Shown: in pieces, positions 1 to 3,788 of the stretch
Position numbering within the stretch: the stretch's first letter is position 1
Layout of the letters: every line of letters begins with the position of its first letter
The notes under the pieces: model-generated
The model's input: the letters and a program-made list of their open reading frames with translations, nothing else
Database searches by the model: none
What the model was told of the DNA's origin: nothing
Translations under genes and position numbers: made by a program
Assembly (NCBI GenBank): GCA_000435195.1
Contig: FR880135.1
Span: forward strand, 1-7,593
DNA: 7,593 nucleotides
Direction of reading: 5' to 3'
Origin: Clostridium sp. CAG:169
GTDB lineage: Bacteria; Bacillota; Clostridia; Oscillospirales; Ruminococcaceae

Positions 1-276
1 ACAGAAAGCTTCGCCCAGCGGCTGCTCCAGATGCACCAGCAGATACTCCGGCACAGCTACCGAAAGGACGTGTGACAGCTTCTTTGTATAGGTGATTTCC
101 TCTTTGAGGCTTTGCAGGGCAATCCTGTTTTTCGGAAATTTATACGCCACCCCGCTGCCATCGCTCACAATCAACCCATTGGCTCCCTCTCCAACCAGCC
201 TGAGCTGTTCTACTTTAACACCCAGCACCCTTGCACAGCGCTCCAGTGTGGGTCCCGGACACTCTCTGTCGTTCAT
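1..276 (-). CDS. APH-like phosphotransferase, N-terminal part (cut by window edge)
   Basis: Reading leftward from an ATG at 276-274 gives 92 open codons up to the window edge, so the C-terminal part is missing. The start is supported by a GGGGAG-type ribosome-binding site about 7 bases upstream. The visible part resembles the N-lobe of aminoglycoside phosphotransferase/choline kinase-like enzymes. It has a glycine-rich loop (GEGANGLIVS, residues 29-38), then YKFPK with a likely ATP-contacting Lys46. A Leu-Lys-Glu-Glu-Ile helix (residues 57-61) would carry the partner glutamate, followed by a VPEYLLV strand at 75-81. The catalytic HxD loop and the magnesium-binding motif lie outside the window. 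By family it would transfer phosphate from a nucleotide to a small hydroxyl compound, in the cytoplasm. The substrate cannot be told: an aminoglycoside is possible, but many such proteins act on metabolites. It follows the GNAT gene by 49 bases and is probably the last visible gene of that operon. Confidence 0.72.
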   Translation of the reverse strand, partial: MNDRECPGPTLERCARVLGVKVEQLRLVGEGANGLIVSDGSGVAYKFPKNRIALQSLKEEITYTKKLSHVLSVAVPEYLLVHLEQPLGEAFC

Positions 277-308
277 CGGTTTCTCCCCTTTCCTTTATCC
301 TGCCAATT

Positions 309-341
309 TTTTCTGCAACTTTTCCTTAAAATTGCAGAAAA
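309..341 (-). other. Stem-loop spanning the end of the GNAT gene
   Basis: Ten bases at 309-318 (ttttctgcaa) are perfectly complementary to 332-341, with a 13-base loop that contains the GNAT stop codon at 326-328. The stem is AT-rich and no U-run follows it on either strand, so it is not a convincing terminator. It may be a processing or stability element between the GNAT and APH-like genes, or chance. Confidence 0.35.
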
Positions 342-835
342 TACCGATAGTCGGTGTAGGTTTTGTCTGTCCCTCTTTTTTGGTAGGAGCTTTTGCCGTC
401 CTGCACACAGCCCAGCTTTTGTGCCACCCGCACCGAGGCATTGTTCCCTTCGGTGACCCAGATGGTCACTGCCTTTGCTTTGCTGCTGCGGGCGTACTCT
501 GCCATTCCCTTTGCCATCTCGGTGGCATATCCCCTTCCCCAAAACTGCTTGTGTACACAGTAGGCAAGATCATAGACCCCGTCCTTTGGAAGGAAACTAC
601 AGGTGCCAATCCGCTCCCCGCTCTGCTTATCCTCGGCAATCAGGTAGCAACATTCCTCGTCCTCTCCCAGCTGCTCCAACTGATGCAGATACTCCTCATC
701 CAATTCCTCCATCGCTTCGTCCGGCAGATACTCTCCCATCTCTGCATCGTTCCAGATGCCGGCAGCAAATCGTGCATCTTCCTTCTGAAATCCACGCAGA
801 TACAATCTCGGTGTTTCAATCGTCGGTATTTTCAT
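326..835 (-). CDS. GNAT N-acetyltransferase, RimJ/RimL type
   Basis: The 169-residue protein has the usual length for a single-domain GNAT enzyme, which moves an acetyl group from acetyl-CoA to an amine in the cytoplasm. The N-terminus (IETPRLYLRGFQKEDA, residues 6-21) is the typical opening of the RimJ/RimL subgroup (Acetyltransf_3). The acetyl-CoA pyrophosphate-binding motif QxxGxG/A is seen as QFWGRGYA (residues 97-104). The C-terminal NNASVRVAQKLG stretch (131-142) is the usual helix before the last strands. A start at 835 is well supported: GGAGG stands 8 bases upstream (AGGGAGGAAAGTAAA then ATG). The gene lies 28 bases after the CPBP gene and 49 bases before the APH-like gene, all on the minus strand, so they are probably co-transcribed. 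The substrate is unknown. Members acetylate ribosomal protein N-termini, antibiotics or small metabolites, and the sequence does not choose between them. Confidence 0.88.
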   Translation of the reverse strand: MKIPTIETPRLYLRGFQKEDARFAAGIWNDAEMGEYLPDEAMEELDEEYLHQLEQLGEDEECCYLIAEDKQSGERIGTCSFLPKDGVYDLAYCVHKQFWGRGYATEMAKGMAEYARSSKAKAVTIWVTEGNNASVRVAQKLGCVQDGKSSYQKRGTDKTYTDYRYFLQF

Positions 836-863
836 TTTACTTTCCTCCCTGTATCACATCGCT

Positions 864-1775
864 CTACAGATACAAAATCACATAACCTGCCATCGCAAAG
901 GAGGCGGCTGTAAACAGCAGCATCCCCACATTGAGCAAAGCAGCATCCAACGCACCCTCCGGCAGCTTCGGGTCGTTTTGCAGCGGATGCCTTCCTCTGC
1001 ACCGCCAGAGGGTGTAGCCGACGTAAGCTGCTCCCAGCAGATAGAGCATTCCCAGCAGCGACAGCACCAGTTCACTCTCTCCCGCCAGATACGGGATGAC
1101 CCCTCCGATAAAATTGACACAGGCGTGCAGCAGAATGGTGTTCCGCAGCGAGCCGGTCTTGCAGTAGACCCATGCAAACAGTCCGCCCAGCGCAAACGCA
1201 TACGGATACTGTACCACGTTGCCGTGCATCAGCATAAACAGGCAGGCGCTGGTGAAAACATACGCCTTGTCCCCATACGCACCCACGCAGCGGTAGACCA
1301 GCTTGCGAAAGAGCAGCTCCTCCCCCAGCGGCGCAGAGATGACCGTCACCAGAACCATCTGCCAGAGTGTGTAGGAGCCGACACTCTGCTCGATCAGGTT
1401 GCCTGCCGGAGAGCCTTTCAGCTGTGAGAGCAGCTCATTGACCGCTGTTCCGATGAGATTAAATAAAAACAGCAGTCCGATACTTAACAGCAGATACTTG
1501 AAAAAGCAGCTGACACTGAGTTTTCTTCGACTTAGAGGGCGCTGCGGTGTGTTTGCACTTTTTGCAATCCACCAGCAGACCGGCAAAGCAACCGCATACT
1601 GCACCAGCTCCCCCAACAGCAACCCAAACCAGGAGGAGGACAGCAGCTGCGGGCACAGCAGCTTTACCACCAGCATCAGCGGCAACGATAAAAACTGATA
1701 AATCAACAGGTATGCCAGCATCCCCAAACCTAAGCGGTTGTAGGTTCGCCGTATCTGTTTTGTCTGCCATTCCAC
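864..1775 (-). CDS. CPBP family intramembrane metalloprotease (Abi/CAAX-protease-like)
   Basis: The 303-residue membrane protein has about eight hydrophobic segments. It carries all three hallmarks of the CPBP (type II CAAX prenyl endopeptidase/Abi) family: EELLFR at 152-157 (Glu152, Glu153, Arg157), FMLMH at 180-184 (His184), and HACVN at 217-221 (His217, Asn221). These residues line the active site inside the membrane in characterised relatives, so the enzyme looks catalytically complete. It starts with GTG at 1775-1773, chosen because AAAGGAGG ends exactly 8 bases upstream. The next ATG, at 1770, is in another frame. The C-terminal tail after motif 3 adds two or three further membrane segments split by a polar stretch near 256-276. 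Family roles include bacteriocin self-immunity, maturation of membrane-anchored or peptide substrates, and regulated proteolysis. Nothing here identifies a substrate, and no bacteriocin peptide gene is visible nearby. It is the first gene of the CPBP-GNAT-APH operon. Confidence 0.88.
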   Translation of the reverse strand: MEWQTKQIRRTYNRLGLGMLAYLLIYQFLSLPLMLVVKLLCPQLLSSSWFGLLLGELVQYAVALPVCWWIAKSANTPQRPLSRRKLSVSCFFKYLLLSIGLLFLFNLIGTAVNELLSQLKGSPAGNLIEQSVGSYTLWQMVLVTVISAPLGEELLFRKLVYRCVGAYGDKAYVFTSACLFMLMHGNVVQYPYAFALGGLFAWVYCKTGSLRNTILLHACVNFIGGVIPYLAGESELVLSLLGMLYLLGAAYVGYTLWRCRGRHPLQNDPKLPEGALDAALLNVGMLLFTAASFAMAGYVILYL

Positions 1776-1783
1776 AGGGCAGC

Positions 1784-1791
1784 CCTCCTTT
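1784..1791 (-). promoter_or_regulatory. Ribosome-binding site that fixes the GTG start of the CPBP gene
   Basis: AAAGGAGG on the minus strand, followed by GCTGCCCT (8 bases) and then GTG at 1775-1773. This is near-ideal spacing, and it is why the GTG is taken as the start rather than a downstream ATG. Confidence 0.8.
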
Positions 1792-1812
1792 TCATTCTGT
1801 CGGTCTGTGTGT

Positions 1813-1840
1813 TTTATAAAGCAAAAGCAGCCGAAATCAA
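1813..1840 (-). promoter_or_regulatory. Candidate promoter for the CPBP-GNAT-APH operon, overlapping the MATE terminator
   Basis: On the minus strand TTGATT (1840-1835) is followed after 16 bases by TATAAA (1818-1813), giving a predicted start near 1805 and a leader of about 30 bases before the GTG. The -35 box sits inside the loop of the MATE terminator hairpin and the spacer runs through its descending arm. Both hexamers deviate from consensus, so this is a candidate only. The operon does need a promoter here if the terminator is efficient. Confidence 0.5.
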
Positions 1841-1868
1841 CCGTTTATCCGGCTGAACGGCTGCTTTT
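1823..1868 (-). terminator. Intrinsic terminator downstream of the MATE gene
   Basis: Eleven perfect base pairs join 1823-1833 (aaaagcagccg) and 1858-1868. The loop itself can form a further 6-bp stem (CAGCCG with CGGTTG, one G-U pair, on the minus strand). It begins 12 bases after the MATE stop codon. In the minus direction the stem ends in CTTTT and continues GCTTTATAAAA, an imperfect U-rich tail. On the plus strand it also ends in five Ts, but no plus-strand gene reaches it. Confidence 0.78.
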
Positions 1869-1880
1869 TAAAAGACGTTC

Positions 1881-3260
1881 TTATGCTTCCTGTTTTTTCA
1901 TTCGTTCTACAATGCTCTTGTTCTTCCACTTTCCGGTCATGTAGTAGATACCGGAAATCAGTACGCCCAGCGCCCAACCAACTGCGTAGGAATAGTAGAT
2001 GTCCTCTTTTTCAAAGAAGTGTGCAATCAGGTAGGCAGCCGGCAGTCTTGCCAGCCAGAGGCTGACAAAGGAGGAAATCATCGGAATCACCATGTCTCCT
2101 GCGCCGCGCAGAACGCTGTTGTACATAAAGGTGATTGCCAGCAGGAAATAAAACGGCAGCACCCCATGCAAATAGGCGACACCTGCATCGATAACCTCTG
2201 CGTTCTGGCTGAACATTCGCATCATAAAGGCACTGGTCGGGTACAGCAGGATGCCGACGACAATGCAGCAGCCAATCGACATGATCAGCGATGCCTTTAA
2301 GCCTTCTTTGACGCGATGCTGGTTGCCTGCACCGATGTTCTGTCCTGTGTAGGTGGTCAGTGCGTTGGACAAGCTCTGGACCGGCAGGAAAGCAAAGGTA
2401 TCAATCTTGTTTGCGCCGTTAAAGCCTGCCATAAAGCTAGAGCCGTAGCTGTTTACCAGCGACTGCATAAACATAATGCCGATGGAAAACAGCGCCTGCT
2501 GAATACCGGACGGGATGCCCAGACGCATTGCCTGGAAAAACAGCTCCTTCTGGAAATAGAACTTGTGCGGACGGATTTTGATGAAATCATAGTGGCGGTT
2601 GATGTAAAAGACACCGAACAGCCAGGAAACAATCTGTGCGATGATGGTCGCCAGCGCAACACCTGCTACCCCCATTGGGACAGTGATGGTCAGCACCAGG
2701 TCCAGCACGATGTTGATGACCGTCGCAATCATCAAAAACAGCAGGGATGTGCGGCTGTCGCCAAAGCCCTGCAGGATGCCCGCGTTGATGTTAAAGCCCA
2801 GGTTACCAATCACGCCGATGAAGATGATGACCATATACGTCTTTGCCATCTCCAATGTGCCGTCATCCGGCACCTTCATCATGTGCAGCAGCGGTTCACT
2901 TAAAAAGATACCAATCAGCGACAGCGGAATGATACCGATGATCAACGCCGTGTAGATGGTATTGACCGTCTGATTGACCCGCTCCAGGTCGCGCGCACCG
3001 TAAAACTGCGAAATCATAATAGTCGCGCCGGTACCGATGCCCATAAACAACGAGCTGAGCATAAAAATGATGGGGAAGCCGGTGCCCACCGCAGCCAGTG
3101 CCTTGTCCCCGATGACATTTCCGACCACTACGCTGTCCACCATGTTGTACAGCTGCTGGAAGATGTTACCCAGCAACAGCGGCATGGTGAAGCTCAAAAT
3201 CAGCCGGTACGGGCTGCCGCTGGTCATGTCAATCGAGGTCGTTTTTTTTTCTTTTGCCAT
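1881..3260 (-). CDS. MATE family multidrug/toxin efflux transporter
   Basis: The 459-residue integral membrane protein has the length and roughly 12 hydrophobic segments of MATE antiporters, which export cationic drugs and other compounds using a sodium or proton gradient. The start region (TSGSPYRLILSFTMPLLLGN, residues 13-32) and LYNMVDSVVVGNVIG (37-51) are typical of Clostridia MATE pumps of the MepA/DinF-like type. The two-fold internal repeat shows in the matching motifs LQGFGD (163-168) and LRGAGD (384-389), and GQNIGAGN (306-313) is another family signature. The start is ATG at 3260, 9 bases after GAGG in an AGGAGAGG site. It has its own promoter and a hairpin in its 5' leader, and it ends in a hairpin terminator. 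Codons 4-7 contain a run of nine As. No partner gene or adjacent regulator shows its substrate. Confidence 0.93.
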   Translation of the reverse strand: MAKEKKTTSIDMTSGSPYRLILSFTMPLLLGNIFQQLYNMVDSVVVGNVIGDKALAAVGTGFPIIFMLSSLFMGIGTGATIMISQFYGARDLERVNQTVNTIYTALIIGIIPLSLIGIFLSEPLLHMMKVPDDGTLEMAKTYMVIIFIGVIGNLGFNINAGILQGFGDSRTSLLFLMIATVINIVLDLVLTITVPMGVAGVALATIIAQIVSWLFGVFYINRHYDFIKIRPHKFYFQKELFFQAMRLGIPSGIQQALFSIGIMFMQSLVNSYGSSFMAGFNGANKIDTFAFLPVQSLSNALTTYTGQNIGAGNQHRVKEGLKASLIMSIGCCIVVGILLYPTSAFMMRMFSQNAEVIDAGVAYLHGVLPFYFLLAITFMYNSVLRGAGDMVIPMISSFVSLWLARLPAAYLIAHFFEKEDIYYSYAVGWALGVLISGIYYMTGKWKNKSIVERMKKQEA

Positions 3261-3286
3261 AAATCCATTCCTCTCCTTCTCTTTTG

Positions 3287-3304
3287 TCCCGCCGTATTGC
3301 GGGA
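3287..3304 (-). other. Hairpin in the 5' leader of the MATE mRNA
   Basis: A perfect 6-bp GC-rich stem, TCCCGC (3304-3299 on the minus strand) with GCGGGA (3292-3287), closes a 6-base loop. It ends about 15 bases before the AGGAGAGG ribosome-binding site. It has no U-run, so it is not a terminator. It may stabilise the mRNA or affect access to the ribosome-binding site. No known riboswitch is recognisable. Confidence 0.4.
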
Positions 3305-3334
3305 TTGTTAAATAGTAAAAATTCCATATCTTTC

Positions 3335-3363
3335 ATTATATTGTATGTTTTTACAAATTACAA
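3335..3363 (-). promoter_or_regulatory. Promoter of the MATE gene
   Basis: On the minus strand TTGTAA (3363-3358), a 17-base spacer and a consensus TATAAT (3340-3335) predict a start near 3328 and a leader of about 68 bases. It is the best-scoring minus-strand promoter by eye in this gap. Three copies of TTACAA (plus-strand reading) start at 3351, 3358 and 3373; the middle one is the -35 box. Confidence 0.72.
3341..3356. promoter_or_regulatory. Possible repressor operator inside the MATE promoter
   Basis: TTGTA-N6-TACAA is an inverted repeat that fills almost the whole spacer between the MATE -35 and -10 boxes. A dimeric repressor of the MarR or TetR kind bound there would block RNA polymerase, which would be usual for a drug efflux gene. 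The repeat is only 5+5 bases in AT-rich DNA and no regulator gene is present in the window, so this is a suggestion. Confidence 0.3.
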
Positions 3364-3460
3364 GAGGGTCTATTACAAATCTTTTTGCACCTTTTTAGGG
3401 GTATAAAAGCTCGTTTGTATAATCCATCTATTTTTATTTTTATTTTTTCCTAAAAATTTA

Positions 3461-3489
3461 TTGACTTTTTACTAGCAAGAGGTTATAAT
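3461..3489 (+). promoter_or_regulatory. Very strong sigma-A type promoter of a short RNA
   Basis: TTGACT (3461-3466), a 17-base spacer and TATAAT (3484-3489) differ from the vegetative consensus by one base. The 30 bases upstream (about 3431-3460) are runs of T and A, as expected of an UP element. The predicted start is near 3496. The only other plus-strand candidate in 3364-3460 is an isolated TATAAT at 3418-3423 with no good -35 box. No protein gene with a proper ribosome-binding site lies within 280 bases downstream. Confidence 0.82.
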
Positions 3490-3495
3490 AGGATT

Positions 3496-3640
3496 GTTAA
3501 AAGAAGTATGCAATTTTTACGCTTCTTTTACCTTTCTTTTGAGATCTCCTGACCGGTAAACTCCGGTCGTCCTCTATTTTTTATTACACAGCCAAAAAGG
3601 GAAGTCCGTTTGGACTTCCCTTTTTGGCTATTGTTTTTTC
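3496..3640 (+). ncRNA. Predicted structured small RNA or terminated leader of the helD gene
   Basis: A transcript of about 145 nt is bounded by the near-consensus promoter at 3461-3489 and the perfect hairpin terminator at 3590-3639. Three stems are visible: 3498-3506 with 3522-3530 (9 bp, 15-base loop); 3551-3556 with 3563-3568 (GACCGG/CCGGTC, 6-base loop, extendable by one U-G pair); and the 18-bp terminator. Probably unpaired CU-rich stretches TCTCCT (3545-3550) and TCCTCT (3570-3575) flank the middle stem and are complementary to Shine-Dalgarno sequences. It matches no RNA family I know: it is not 6S, SRP, tmRNA, RNase P or a riboswitch class I recognise. Because helD has its own promoter downstream, a free-standing small RNA is my preferred reading. 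A leader that attenuates helD transcription is the alternative. The ends are estimates. Confidence 0.6.
3590..3639 (+). terminator. Strong intrinsic terminator with perfect 18-bp stem
   Basis: Bases 3590-3607 (agccaaaaagggaagtcc) pair perfectly with 3612-3629 around the four-base loop GTTT. In the plus direction the GC part is followed by TTTTT (3621-3625), and after GGCTATTG by six more Ts (3634-3639). It ends the short RNA from the promoter at 3461. The flanking A-run also gives U-runs on the minus strand, so it could work both ways, but no minus-strand transcript is known to reach it. Confidence 0.88.
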
Positions 3641-3713
3641 GACAGAACCCAGCCATACAACGCCCACAGCAAGGATATCGCTTTTCTTCTGGCTCTTTGC
3701 CAATCAAAAATCA

Positions 3714-3742
3714 TTGCTATCCACCCGAAACAATGGTATAAT
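3714..3742 (+). promoter_or_regulatory. Promoter of the HelD-like gene
   Basis: TTGCTA (3714-3719), a 17-base spacer and TATAAT (3737-3742), preceded by TGG, give an extended -10 element. The predicted start near 3749 leaves a leader of about 40 bases containing the AGGGAGG ribosome-binding site. The gene can therefore be transcribed independently of the terminated RNA upstream. Confidence 0.75.
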
Positions 3743-3775
3743 AATAAGATATGGAAACAAACAGCCCACCAGAAG

Positions 3776-3782
3776 AGGGAGG
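3776..3782 (+). promoter_or_regulatory. Ribosome-binding site that fixes the HelD start
   Basis: AGGGAGG is followed by ATTTGC (6 bases) and ATG at 3789. The reading frame stays open back to a TTG at 3624, but that codon lies inside the terminator stem, upstream of the promoter, and has no ribosome-binding site. The true start is thus 3789. An out-of-frame ATG at 3751 also lacks a site. Confidence 0.88.
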
Positions 3783-3788
3783 ATTTGC

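Noticed and set aside
92..913. A 273-codon plus-strand open frame across the GNAT and APH-like genes
   Set aside because: It runs against two recognisable minus-strand genes and their ribosome-binding sites, and has a Leu/Ser/Pro-rich shadow composition.
3590..3629. The perfect 18-bp inverted repeat as the end of an insertion sequence or a MITE
   Set aside because: The loop is only four bases, T-runs follow, there are no target duplications or transposase, and a promoter lies upstream. An intrinsic terminator explains it.
3496..3640. The short RNA as 6S RNA, SRP RNA or a known riboswitch
   Set aside because: Its ends are not complementary as in 6S, the SRP apical loop signature is absent, and no conserved riboswitch core is visible.
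3624..3788. Extension of HelD by 55 residues to a TTG start at 3624
   Set aside because: The TTG lies inside the terminator stem and upstream of the helD promoter, with no ribosome-binding site. The ATG at 3789 has AGGGAGG at ideal spacing and begins the conserved protein.
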